From the NCBI RefSeq assembly GCF_042680125.1, contig NZ_JBHTNY010000039.1: a DNA stretch of 64,000 nucleotides. The stretch is one strand, 5' to 3'. A program made the position numbers and the translations under genes. Under the pieces are notes generated by a model that ran no database searches, had not been told where the DNA came from, and saw only the letters and a program-made list of their open reading frames with translations. This document shows positions 16,651 through 25,398 of this stretch, piece by piece. Positions within the stretch are counted from its first letter, which is position 1; every line of letters starts with the position of its first letter. Origin of the DNA: Robinsoniella peoriensis (GTDB taxonomy: Bacteria > Bacillota > Clostridia > Lachnospirales > Lachnospiraceae).

Positions 16651-17832
16651 TCAATTTAAGACACGTTCTAATGCATTTTCTAAGTCTTCCATCAGATTAT
16701 CCACGCCTTCTAAACCGCAATGGATACGTATCAGCCCCCGGTCATGATCTGACAGATTTAAAAATTTTATTTCCTCTTCCGTTGCCGTATACAGCGGACA
16801 GAGGGCAAGACTTTCAAATCCTCCCCAGGAACAGCCTTTTCCAAATAATTTTAATTTGTTAATTACTTTTACCGCTTCCTCGGGGGAATCCTTCAGCACA
16901 AAACTTAGTAATCCTGTGTGTCCTTTCTGCTGTTTTTCGATTAACTCCCGCTGGGGATGGGACGGCAGACCGGTATAATAGACGCGTTCCACTCTTTCAT
17001 GCTTCTCCAGATATTCTGCAATTATCTGTGCCGTCCTGCCATGTTCTGCCACTCTGAGCGCCATAGTCCGAAGTCCCCGGATTGCAAGCCAGGCTTCCAT
17101 GGGTCCCATATTAGCTCCAAAAAGCTCACGGACGGTGAACTGGATTTCGATCATAAGTTCTTCATCTGCAGATGTGAGAATACCGCCCATAATGTCACTG
17201 TGCCCACCGATATATTTGGTAAGGGTATGCATAACCAGATCAATCCCCAGATCCAGCGGTTTCTGATAAAGCGGCGTGCAGTATGTATTGTCAATATACG
17301 TTTTCACCCCATGCTTTTTTGCAATTGCTGCTACGCCTGCGATTTCAACCACAGTAAAGACAAAGGTAGCCGGGCTTTCTATCATAATCAGATCTGTTTC
17401 CGGCAGGATTGCCTTTTCCAGTTCATCCAGGCTCTCTCCTGACCAATAAGTAACAGACATATTCAGCTTAGGAATCATATACCGGTTTAAAATATTCTTT
17501 ACAGGCCCGTATACATCCCGCATACAGATTATATGGCTTCCTGCTTTACAGGTTGCCAGAATCGCTGCTGATGTTGCCGCCATCCCGCTTCCAAAAGCTG
17601 CCGCCCGGCATCCATGCTCTAATGCAGCCACCTTTTCTTCCAGAATATGCACGGTAGGGTTCGAAACTCTTCCGTATTTAAATTCTCCTTTCTTAGAAGC
17701 ATCACATCCGGCATATTCCTCAAACGTGGGAAATACATGCAGGGAATTCATAAAAACAGGCGGGATTACTGCATTTAAATATTTATCGTATTCATCGCCT
17801 AAATGGGTCATGCTTAACAGGTCATCCATCAT
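16651..17832 (-). CDS. Cys/Met metabolism PLP-dependent enzyme (cystathionine gamma-synthase / methionine gamma-lyase type)
   Basis: The 393-residue protein has the trans-sulfuration fold: the substrate and PLP-binding block EHGCRAAAFGSGMAA, the Asp of IDNTYCTPL, the PLP lysine in HTLTKYIGGHSDIMGG, and a C-terminal arginine that binds the carboxylate (GLIRIHCGLE). Members act as cystathionine synthases or lyases or as methionine gamma-lyases, and sequence inspection does not separate these. It begins within the last four bases of the upstream FadR-type regulator (ATGA overlap), so the two are translationally coupled, and a URO-D-family gene follows after 31 bases. Confidence 0.85.
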   Translation of the reverse strand: MMDDLLSMTHLGDEYDKYLNAVIPPVFMNSLHVFPTFEEYAGCDASKKGEFKYGRVSNPTVHILEEKVAALEHGCRAAAFGSGMAATSAAILATCKAGSHIICMRDVYGPVKNILNRYMIPKLNMSVTYWSGESLDELEKAILPETDLIMIESPATFVFTVVEIAGVAAIAKKHGVKTYIDNTYCTPLYQKPLDLGIDLVMHTLTKYIGGHSDIMGGILTSADEELMIEIQFTVRELFGANMGPMEAWLAIRGLRTMALRVAEHGRTAQIIAEYLEKHERVERVYYTGLPSHPQRELIEKQQKGHTGLLSFVLKDSPEEAVKVINKLKLFGKGCSWGGFESLALCPLYTATEEEIKFLNLSDHDRGLIRIHCGLEGVDNLMEDLENALERVLN

Positions 17833-18572
17833 AATGTCTCCTTCTGGTCCGCCGGATTCACCATGCTGTACAGCTGTATATCCAGCTCAATAATTTTCCG
17901 ATAGATTTTAATTACTTCTTTTACATTTCTTGCTCTCATCATCCGGACCATATCCAGATGGTAAGGGATGGTATCTAAAATAGTCTGATTTGTTTCATTG
18001 ACCACACCCTCACACAGATGGAAATAAACATCGTTATATTCACCAAATACATGGATCATATTTTCCACCAGATTGATCATTTCCTTATTTCCGTAAGACT
18101 CTAATAAAATTTTGTGGAACAGGTTGTCCAGTTCCTGCGGAAAGATTCCGTTATCACACATAGTTATCATCTGTTTTGCAATGTGTTCCAATTGCGATAA
18201 TACCTCTTCTGATATCACCGGGGTGATCTTTTTCAGCATATACTCTTCCAGAACGGTCTTAATCTCAAACTGTTCGAAAAAATTCCTTTTCTGGATTTTA
18301 AACATCATGGATTTGTCAGAGACTTCACCAATCACAAAGGAGCCTCTGCCTGCTTCCACACTTAACAGTCCCTGATTTTCTAACTCACGTATTGCTTCCC
18401 GCACCGATGACCGGCTTACTCCCCACATCACGGCTAATTCCCGCTCACTTGGAAGTTTTTCCCCTATGCCTATTTTATTTTCCGTAATGTATTCACATAT
18501 GCTGTCCGCAATTCTTGAATATAACAATCTTGTCGAACCTAATTGTGCAATATTCGTCTTTAATTTAGCCAC
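17829..18572 (-). CDS. FadR-subfamily GntR transcriptional regulator
   Basis: The 247-residue protein starts at GTG 18572 with AAAGGAG eight bases upstream. Residues about 15-82 form the GntR winged helix (GEKLPSERELAVMWGVSRSSVREAIRELENQGLLSVEAGRGSFV). The rest is a helical FCD ligand domain with a likely metal-binding Asp/His (DNLFHKIL). FCD members bind organic acids or sugar-derived ligands. Its gene is coupled to the PLP enzyme gene. An operator of the exact FadR type, ACTGGTC-T-GACCAGT, lies 6.5 kb upstream in front of the binding-protein gene, so it may control the glycan locus as well. Confidence 0.88.
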   Translation of the reverse strand: MAKLKTNIAQLGSTRLLYSRIADSICEYITENKIGIGEKLPSERELAVMWGVSRSSVREAIRELENQGLLSVEAGRGSFVIGEVSDKSMMFKIQKRNFFEQFEIKTVLEEYMLKKITPVISEEVLSQLEHIAKQMITMCDNGIFPQELDNLFHKILLESYGNKEMINLVENMIHVFGEYNDVYFHLCEGVVNETNQTILDTIPYHLDMVRMMRARNVKEVIKIYRKIIELDIQLYSMVNPADQKETL

Positions 18573-18631
18573 ACTACATACTCCTTTACTAATCTTATTA
18601 TGACAATTATAACTGTATTTTACTTAGATTC

Positions 18632-18660
18632 ATTATATAAGAACTGCCAACGCTATTCAA
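18632..18660 (-). promoter_or_regulatory. promoter of the FadR-type regulator operon
   Basis: Minus strand: TTGAAT (18655-18660), 17-base spacer, TATAAT (18632-18637), ending about 60 bases before the GTG start. This separates the regulator operon from the rhamnosidase gene upstream, although read-through is possible. Confidence 0.65.
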
Positions 18661-18687
18661 CCAAAACCACCTGCCAGTTGCAGGTAT

Positions 18688-21390
18688 TTACCAATATACC
18701 CCTACCTTCCCCCATATTCCGGAAGGAAGTGGCTCTGCTATCATTTCACGTTCTCTCCAGTTATAGACCCGCTCCCTGCGGCAGCGGTTTAATGCCGCGG
18801 TAGAATAGGGCCATTCACTTATAACAGGTTCAGGATAATCCGTTTCCGGGTATTTGGGATCTATCGCCCTGTTTATCAAAAGGTTCGAAACTCTGACCTC
18901 CAGAGTATTGCTTCCCTCTTTCAGGTATTTTAAAATATTCATTTTATAGGGACGTTTAATAAATGTTCCTGCTTCCTGTCCGTTTACAAAAATGCCTGCC
19001 GTTTCACCGATATGCTCAAACTGCAGCTCTGCCATGCCCGTTTCCTGCATCCGGTTCCATTTTTCTTTTTCTATAGAAACCTCTTTGCAGTATATTCCTT
19101 CTCCGGAATAGTAACGGAGGCTTTCTTCATTTGCCCAGCTCTCCAATTCATCGTAGTGCTTTGTAAAACAGCCGCTATCTGCGGAAAACTTCCAATCTTC
19201 GGACAGATCCAGGGAGAATTCCTTTTTATGTTCTTTCTGAACCGGAGTTTCATCTTCCATTTCAACCGAAAATACAAAGATTAGCGACTGGAAAGCTTCA
19301 AATTCAAGTTCCACTATGGTATCCGCCCCATCTTTCTGTTTGCTGCGAATACCTTTTTCCTGTCCAGCCAAAGGATCAAAAACATAAAAGTTATTTTTCT
19401 GGTCGGAAAATCTTATCTTTTCCTGTTTGTTCCCGGCGCTGATATTGGACAGAAAATAAATATCTGTGTCTCCGTCTTCCTGATGTACATAACCGATTTC
19501 TTCCTTATTATAATATACCTTTACATCGGGGACTAAATTACGGGTCAGTTCCGTTATCAAATCATCATCATTTTTCTCCGTAATAATTAACTGTCCAGCC
19601 TCTTGCATCTCCTCCATTATATGTTGGATTTTTCCGGTGTTTTCCTGATAAGATAGTAATCCGCAGGAGCGGGCGGGAGCAGGCCCTTTACAGATGATTT
19701 TTTTTCCGCTGTCTGCAAATTCCTGCAGCTTATAAACTGTCTGCAGGGGCATCCGCTCACATTCCAGGAGCACGAGGATTTCGTAATTATAATCCATCCA
19801 GCGCTCCACGGCATCATCGTTTACATAGTCGAACCAAAATCCTTCCTTATGAATGCGGTCTGCAGTCCTGGTGGTTATCCGCTCTTCTAATTTCATACAC
19901 ATATGAATATCCGACAGTGGATTCTCCGCCCAGATATCAGACTGTGGAAGATAAACTGCCAGCTTTACTTTCGTCTTTCCACGGCGCAGGAAATCACATA
20001 CCCGGTTGAAATAGACACTTAAGGGTTTGTAATATTTCCACCAGGTATTTGTATGGTTGATCTGGGATGAAGCGTAAAATGGCCATCCCAGTTCATTTTC
20101 ATTTTCAGGACTGTAGGAGTATCCATGATTCACAATCTGATTCATGCCGTCTAAAAAAATGCTGTCTGCAGCAGCTTTGATATTTTCAAGGGTAACCACA
20201 AATCTGGGAAACCGAAGCCAGGTAAAGGACTCGTTAGAGATAATTTTTTTACCATAGACATGTCCTGCAGAAGATGCCAGTTTTCTGTGAACCGTATTGA
20301 CTTCATACCGGTCAAAGGCGGAAAAGGTTTCCCCTTCGGGTATATCGGCGGCACCATATGCCTGAAGAATATCCCCCCAGGATCCATGAGCCTGTATTCT
20401 GGAAAGGGCTCCTTTTTCATGGCACCATTTCGTCATCTCCCGGAAAAAATTCTCTACCGTTAATTCTGCCATGGTCTTCTGGAAATCATAGCGAACCAGG
20501 TCCGTCATTCCCTGCACCTCTCCCCAGAGAGCATAAACCAGCGGACGCAATTCGTAACCTCTTCTTTTTCGGAATTCATCATAGATAATATCTGTCCAGT
20601 TGTGTCCGAATACTTCTATGGAATCACAGAAAAAGGACTGAATCTTCCCCTTTCCTACAGCATTCACAATCGGGTCGCCCCCATGTTCAAAGAATAATCT
20701 GGCGGAATCCTTCCGGTTGTGGTCTATAATCAGTCCATCGCCTCCCGGAAGGGGCTTTAATACGGTCTGACGTTTATCGCTGGATACCATTACCACAATC
20801 TTATAATTTCCTTCCGGGACGGTTACTTTTTCCAGCTGCTTTCCCCAGGGCCATTCAAACAGAGGCTTATCCATGATTTTATCGGTAATATCGATAATTG
20901 ATTCCGGTACCATATGACTGTCTTCCATACGCCCCATAATACAGGCTGCAGCCTCGCCATACAGTCTCGTAGTGAAGTCGTATGTTAATTCACAGGGTCC
21001 TTTCACATCTATGGTATAGGGTATCACCGTAGGCCCGCTTAACTCAACGGGAACAAAAGGTCCTCCGAACGGCCAGGATGAGCCTAAGGTGAGGTCAAAT
21101 TTCATATTTCGTTTATTCGCCTCTTCACAGGCAAATTTAATCAATTCAAGAAATTCAGGGGATAAATAGGTACAATTTTTTAACCCGTTATCTTTATCAT
21201 CTGCTGTAACCGGATAGAGTATCTGAAGTTCCACTCCGCCCATCCGGGCATCCTTCATAAAATCCAATTCCCGTATCAATTCGTCCTTTTTTACTGCACA
21301 ACCGTACCACCACCATCTGGTATAACCTCTTGTATCTTCTCTGGGATGCAGTATCTGATGTTCCACTTGCGCTCTTTTTTTTAACCCCAT
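18688..21390 (-). CDS. GH106-like alpha-L-rhamnosidase family glycoside hydrolase
   Basis: The 900-residue protein opens with the family phrase TRGYTRWWWYGCAVKKDEL, followed by GGVELQILYP and FDLTLGSSWPFGGP, as in GH106-type enzymes that remove terminal alpha-L-rhamnose. The middle section carries DSIEVFGHNWTDIIYDEF, GHVYGKKIISNESFTWLRFP and NQIVNHGYSYSP. The C-terminal part is a beta-sandwich of the galactose-binding type (GIFVNGQEAGTFIKRPYKMNI). No signal peptide is seen, so the enzyme acts in the cytoplasm on imported oligosaccharides. It lies 19 bases after the second permease gene, forming one operon with the importer. Confidence 0.8.
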   Translation of the reverse strand: MGLKKRAQVEHQILHPREDTRGYTRWWWYGCAVKKDELIRELDFMKDARMGGVELQILYPVTADDKDNGLKNCTYLSPEFLELIKFACEEANKRNMKFDLTLGSSWPFGGPFVPVELSGPTVIPYTIDVKGPCELTYDFTTRLYGEAAACIMGRMEDSHMVPESIIDITDKIMDKPLFEWPWGKQLEKVTVPEGNYKIVVMVSSDKRQTVLKPLPGGDGLIIDHNRKDSARLFFEHGGDPIVNAVGKGKIQSFFCDSIEVFGHNWTDIIYDEFRKRRGYELRPLVYALWGEVQGMTDLVRYDFQKTMAELTVENFFREMTKWCHEKGALSRIQAHGSWGDILQAYGAADIPEGETFSAFDRYEVNTVHRKLASSAGHVYGKKIISNESFTWLRFPRFVVTLENIKAAADSIFLDGMNQIVNHGYSYSPENENELGWPFYASSQINHTNTWWKYYKPLSVYFNRVCDFLRRGKTKVKLAVYLPQSDIWAENPLSDIHMCMKLEERITTRTADRIHKEGFWFDYVNDDAVERWMDYNYEILVLLECERMPLQTVYKLQEFADSGKKIICKGPAPARSCGLLSYQENTGKIQHIMEEMQEAGQLIITEKNDDDLITELTRNLVPDVKVYYNKEEIGYVHQEDGDTDIYFLSNISAGNKQEKIRFSDQKNNFYVFDPLAGQEKGIRSKQKDGADTIVELEFEAFQSLIFVFSVEMEDETPVQKEHKKEFSLDLSEDWKFSADSGCFTKHYDELESWANEESLRYYSGEGIYCKEVSIEKEKWNRMQETGMAELQFEHIGETAGIFVNGQEAGTFIKRPYKMNILKYLKEGSNTLEVRVSNLLINRAIDPKYPETDYPEPVISEWPYSTAALNRCRRERVYNWREREMIAEPLPSGIWGKVGVYW

Positions 21391-21409
21391 AATTTTCTCC
21401 CTTAAGTTC

Positions 21410-22252
21410 TTATTCTTTGACTGCTCCGGCAGTCATTCCTTCTACGATGAATTTCTGCATTCCGGCAAACATAATGGCTGTTGGAAGAAGTGCCATTACA
21501 CCTCCTGCCATTAGAGCTCCCCACTGCACGCTGTATTTTCCAATCAGTGACTTTAATCCAACCGGAATCGTCCACATATCCGGCGTACTGATGAAAATAG
21601 TTCCTGCGATCAATTCGTTCCATGCTCCGATAAATGCAAATACAAATACGGAAACAATCCCCGGGAACATAATAGGAAGAACAATTTTTATCAATGATTT
21701 CATTTTCGTACATCCGTCAACTCTGGCAGCTTCTTCCAGCGTTACCGGAATCCTTTCGAAAAAGCTTCGCATAGTTACTACGCAGAACGGCACATTTACA
21801 ATGACATAATAAATGAACAGCCCAACATGGGTGTTAATCAGACCGATCTTGGAAAATATGAGGTATAGGGGGATGATAACTAATATGCCGGGGATCATCT
21901 GTGTAACCAGAAAGAACAGCACCATCGCACCTTTTCCTTTAAATTTATATCTTGCCAGGGAATAACCGCCCAATATAGACAGCATGGTAACTACTAAGGC
22001 AGAAGAAACCGAGACAATTACACTATTCTGCAATAAAGAACCATAGTCGAACATCTCAAACAGTCCGGTATAATTTTCCGTTGTAAAGGTATGCGGAAAA
22101 TAAGTGATATTTTGCATATTGATAATTTCCCCGTTTGTTTTAAAGGATGTAATGGTCATCCAATAAATCGGAAGTACCACAAGTGCAAGAAAAAATGCTA
22201 AAATAAAAAATCTTCCAAATCCTAATGCTCTTTTTTTTCCCGTTTTCTTCAT
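21410..22252 (-). CDS. carbohydrate ABC transporter permease, MalG type
   Basis: The 280-residue inner-membrane protein has about six helices and the EAA loop EEAARVDGCTKMKSLIKIVLPI that docks the ATPase. The end (FIVEGMTAGAVKE) is the usual MalG-type C-terminus. It overlaps the upstream permease gene by one base (TAATG). No ATP-binding subunit is coded nearby, so a shared multiple-sugar ATPase elsewhere must serve it, as is common in clostridia. Confidence 0.92.
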   Translation of the reverse strand: MKKTGKKRALGFGRFFILAFFLALVVLPIYWMTITSFKTNGEIINMQNITYFPHTFTTENYTGLFEMFDYGSLLQNSVIVSVSSALVVTMLSILGGYSLARYKFKGKGAMVLFFLVTQMIPGILVIIPLYLIFSKIGLINTHVGLFIYYVIVNVPFCVVTMRSFFERIPVTLEEAARVDGCTKMKSLIKIVLPIMFPGIVSVFVFAFIGAWNELIAGTIFISTPDMWTIPVGLKSLIGKYSVQWGALMAGGVMALLPTAIMFAGMQKFIVEGMTAGAVKE

Positions 22253-23235
22253 TAGAAATCACCTGCCTTATTGTAATTTGTAGCACGCAGAAAGATGACT
22301 GCAAAGATGCCCAGAACAACCATAAGCAGCACTCCAATCGCCGCTGCAAACCCAAAGTCATAGGTTCCAAATGCTTTGGAATACATGTAAGCCGGAAGTG
22401 TCTGGGAAGTATTTGCCGGCCCCCCATTTGTAATAATGACTACCAGATCAAAGGAATTAAAGATCCAGATGGTACGAAGCAGAATGGTAGTAATAATAGT
22501 TGGTTTTATGTAAGGCAGTGTAATCTGAAAGTATTTTCGGATTGCTCCGCATCCGTCCACATCTGCCGCCTCATAAACGTCTGCCGGTATGGACTGCAGA
22601 GCAGCTAAAATCATAATTGCAAAAAATGGTATTCCCATCCAGATCATTGCCATAATGATAACCGCCAGGGATACTCCGGGTGTCCCAAGCCAGGCAATGG
22701 ATTCCTTAATAATCCCAAGATTCAGCAGTATGTCATTTACCACTCCATATTCTCCATTAAAAGACCAGCGGAACATTAATCCTATGACAAATCCGGAAAA
22801 TGCCCATGGAAGAAATACGATTGACTGATACAATCCTCTTCCCCTGAACTGCTTTTTCAGTGCCATTGCCAGAACCATCCCTAACAGGAACTGACCTGCC
22901 ACAGAAATCAAAACATAAATCAATGTATTTTTTACAATCATAAAAGTATCGGTATCATCAAAGAGCTTCTTAAAATTTTCAATCCCATTAAAAGCAGCTT
23001 TTCCTGAACCGGTCAGCTTATAATCCTGAAATGCCATAATGAAACTATTAATCAGAGGATACCCAAACATAACTAACAGCAGTACAAATACAGGCAAAAT
23101 AAATAAGTATGGCTCCATTTTGGATTTAGTCCGATTTCCTATCACAACTCTTTGACCGGACCTCACATGCATCCGCCAGAAAATGGCGCCGCAAACAACT
23201 ACAACAATAACGAGGAATGCTATTAATACTCCCAT
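22252..23235 (-). CDS. carbohydrate ABC transporter permease, MalF type
   Basis: The 327-residue protein has the EAA loop YEAADVDGCGAIRKYFQITLPYIKPT and the MalF-like ending. An extra hydrophobic helix occurs at residues 2-21 before the usual start SKMEPYLFILPVFVLLLV, so the protein is slightly longer than most family members. It pairs with the MalG-type permease whose gene begins in its stop codon. A 230-base gap with a strong hairpin separates it from the binding-protein gene. Confidence 0.9.
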   Translation of the reverse strand: MGVLIAFLVIVVVVCGAIFWRMHVRSGQRVVIGNRTKSKMEPYLFILPVFVLLLVMFGYPLINSFIMAFQDYKLTGSGKAAFNGIENFKKLFDDTDTFMIVKNTLIYVLISVAGQFLLGMVLAMALKKQFRGRGLYQSIVFLPWAFSGFVIGLMFRWSFNGEYGVVNDILLNLGIIKESIAWLGTPGVSLAVIIMAMIWMGIPFFAIMILAALQSIPADVYEAADVDGCGAIRKYFQITLPYIKPTIITTILLRTIWIFNSFDLVVIITNGGPANTSQTLPAYMYSKAFGTYDFGFAAAIGVLLMVVLGIFAVIFLRATNYNKAGDF

Positions 23236-23271
23236 CTTATCTCCCTTCCATTCTATCAGCCGGATTCACAA

Positions 23272-23294
23272 AGGGGACGGTTAAACCGTCCCCT
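23272..23294 (-). other. perfect 11-bp hairpin between binding-protein and permease genes
   Basis: AGGGGACGGTT-A-AACCGTCCCCT is a perfect inverted repeat without a T tract. It lies between the binding-protein stop and the permease start, where such stems usually stabilise the upstream mRNA or weaken read-through to give more binding protein than permease. Confidence 0.7.
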
Positions 23295-23345
23295 CCCTGT
23301 GCTATATGACAGTTTATCTGCTACAATTATCTAATACGCCCCAAA

Positions 23346-23438
23346 GCGTGTCTGAAAATTCATTCCCGCCATCTGCATGCCCCACTTTGCGGCATATTTG
23401 TCCCGAATTCAGGTTACGTAGACCGGCGTGTCTGAAAA
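23346..23438. repeat. direct repeat GCGTGTCTGAAAA, two copies
   Basis: GCGTGTCTGAAAA occurs at 23346-23358 and again at 23426-23438 in the gap after the binding-protein gene. The second copy extends into ACTGCTTTCTG. A related sequence, GCGTGTTTTAAATTTGCTTTCT, is at 33928-33949. This looks like a degenerate intergenic repeat family of the genome. Confidence 0.6.
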
Positions 23439-23464
23439 CTGCTTTCTGCTTTATGGAACTTGCT

Positions 23465-24892
23465 TTACTGTAATGTTCTTGGGCTCTCTATGGCGGAGCC
23501 TTCATTTGCAGCCAGATATTCCTTCATTCTCTTTGTTAACTCATTGGATATGTTATTCAGCACATCTTCTGCAGACTGTTTGCCCAGCAAATACTTCTGC
23601 ATTTCTGCATGGAATGTATCCTGATGTAAATCGGTGTAGTTAAATGGTCCATACATTGGCGGAACGGTAAAATCAGGATCATTTAACTGGTTTAAGAATG
23701 CTGCATACGGTCCGTCTTCTCCATATGTGGGATCCTTGGATGCTTCTTTTTTGATTGGAATCAAGCCGCCCAGCTTACAATATTCAATATTGTTTTCCGG
23801 TTTTACAAGGTAGTCCATCAGCATCAGCGCTTCATCCGGATGTTCTGACTGGGCTGAAATTGTGTAGGAATAAGGACTGCTGGAAGTATTCAATAGCTTG
23901 TGGTCAACTGTAGATACCGGCATGGGCAGTACTCCCCACTGTTCCGGTTTCATATTGGTCTCACATGCTACGGCTACTTCTGAGTCATTGGAAATTGTGC
24001 CGGTTAATCCTCCTGTAAAGTTATCCACCATCTCTACAAATCCCCAGTTAATGGAATCTTCCGGTACATAGCCATCTTTGTATACTGCACACCATTTTTC
24101 AAATGCATCTACACATTCCGGCTTATTTAACAGGCAGTTTCCTTCTTCATCGTACACATAACCACCGGTAAATGTCTGTAAATAAACTAACAGCGGATCG
24201 AATGCTCCTCTTGCCCCTCTGAAAGAGTTGCCATATCTCTTTTTCTCTTTATCGGTCAATGCCTTTATTAAGTCAAAGTATGCCTCATAAGTCCAGTCGT
24301 CTCCGGTAGGAATCTCATATCCGATTTCCTCTACCCAGTCTTTGCGATAGAAAATACCCTTTACCATAAACCCATCCGGAATGGTATATATGTGTCCATA
24401 GTTTGCTTTTTCATTAACCCAGTTGCTTTTACTGATAATATCTACAAATTCATCTTTATGCTCTTCTGCATATTCATCAATGGGAAGTACCCAGTTGGAT
24501 TCCGTAAACTGTCCCAGCCATAACGGATGGGTTGTCATTACATCCGGAAGCTGGCCTGATGTGCCAAGTACCGTCAGTTTATTAGCCGCATCATCCCAGG
24601 GTACACTTTCATAAGCCACGGTAATTCCGGTTTCGCCTTTGAATTTCTCAAAAACGCCTTCATAATATGCCTGTCTCTGTGGGCTTGGATTTACATCAAT
24701 AAACCGCAACGTAATATCCGACTTCTGCGTACCCGCTGCTTCCTTGCCACCTCCGGTCTCTCCTGCCTTTTCAGAATCTGCAGACTTTTCCGTGGTTTTG
24801 CCATCTGATTTCTGATTTGATCCGCCGCATCCGGGGATCATTCCCGTAACCATTGTTGCCGCCAATAAAACCGCTAAAATTCTCTTTTTCAT
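23465..24892 (-). CDS. ABC transporter sugar-binding lipoprotein
   Basis: The 475-residue protein has a lipoprotein signal with the lipobox in VTGMIPGCGGS and an acidic linker, followed by a family 1 solute-binding fold (YYEGVFEKFKGETGITVAYESVPW, LPDVMTTHPLWLGQF, SHPDEALMLMDYLVKPEN). It captures the sugar outside the cell for the two permeases downstream. AAAGGAGAAGGCAGT precedes the ATG. The promoter at 25050-25078 with a FadR-type operator lies 150 bases upstream. Given the GH106 gene in the operon, a rhamnose-containing oligosaccharide is the likely but unproven substrate. Confidence 0.9.
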   Translation of the reverse strand: MKKRILAVLLAATMVTGMIPGCGGSNQKSDGKTTEKSADSEKAGETGGGKEAAGTQKSDITLRFIDVNPSPQRQAYYEGVFEKFKGETGITVAYESVPWDDAANKLTVLGTSGQLPDVMTTHPLWLGQFTESNWVLPIDEYAEEHKDEFVDIISKSNWVNEKANYGHIYTIPDGFMVKGIFYRKDWVEEIGYEIPTGDDWTYEAYFDLIKALTDKEKKRYGNSFRGARGAFDPLLVYLQTFTGGYVYDEEGNCLLNKPECVDAFEKWCAVYKDGYVPEDSINWGFVEMVDNFTGGLTGTISNDSEVAVACETNMKPEQWGVLPMPVSTVDHKLLNTSSSPYSYTISAQSEHPDEALMLMDYLVKPENNIEYCKLGGLIPIKKEASKDPTYGEDGPYAAFLNQLNDPDFTVPPMYGPFNYTDLHQDTFHAEMQKYLLGKQSAEDVLNNISNELTKRMKEYLAANEGSAIESPRTLQ

Positions 24893-25024
24893 AATACTGC
24901 CTTCTCCTTTTACTTTTTATAAAAATCATGTCCCCAAAACACAATTTTCACTGCCTGCACACATCTTCTGTGAAACAATCTGCCCTCCTTTATTCACTTT
25001 TTGCCGTTCTCTTTGATTGGTTTG

Positions 25025-25039
25025 ACTGGTCTGACCAGT
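25025..25039. promoter_or_regulatory. FadR-type operator, perfect palindrome
   Basis: ACTGGTC-T-GACCAGT is a perfect 7-1-7 palindrome containing TGGTCNGACCA, the core bound by FadR/PdhR-type GntR regulators. It sits about 11 bases downstream of the -10 box of the minus-strand promoter, so a bound protein would block initiation or early elongation of the glycan operon. Confidence 0.8.
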
Positions 25040-25049
25040 TGATATGCAT

Positions 25050-25078
25050 ATTATAGTATTTAGCAGCTCTTTTGTCAA
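25050..25078 (-). promoter_or_regulatory. consensus promoter of the rhamnosidase/importer operon
   Basis: Minus strand: TTGACA (25073-25078), 17-base spacer, TATAAT (25050-25055). Both boxes are perfect, which fits a strong promoter that needs a repressor; the adjacent palindrome supplies the site. Confidence 0.9.
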
Positions 25079-25261
25079 CGTAATTTTCATATTTTCTATT
25101 TTTTATCTTTCAATTACCCACTATTATTTTTAAATCTGACAACTTTGTAGATACATTTTAATTTTTTATAAATTCAATTTAAGGTTTTGTGTATTTATTT
25201 GTGTACAATTCAGGCTTTTATCAGGGATAAGGTGACAATATGGTAGATTAAATTTATGTTA

Positions 25262-25290
25262 TTGACTTTCCCTCTCATCTTCTATATACT
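25262..25290 (+). promoter_or_regulatory. promoter of the divergent GHL6-type glycosidase gene
   Basis: Plus strand: TTGACT (25262-25267), 17-base spacer, TATACT (25285-25290), about 110 bases before the ATG at 25399. The rest of the 24893-25398 gap is AT-rich with no gene seen. Confidence 0.7.
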
Positions 25291-25398
25291 GGCAATAACA
25301 CACACTCTTTTTTGCATGTACTCTTATCTGGATATTGATACTGGGATGCCGGTTCCATTTTGCCCAAGGGCATTTTATCCTGAAAGGAGATACCTAAT

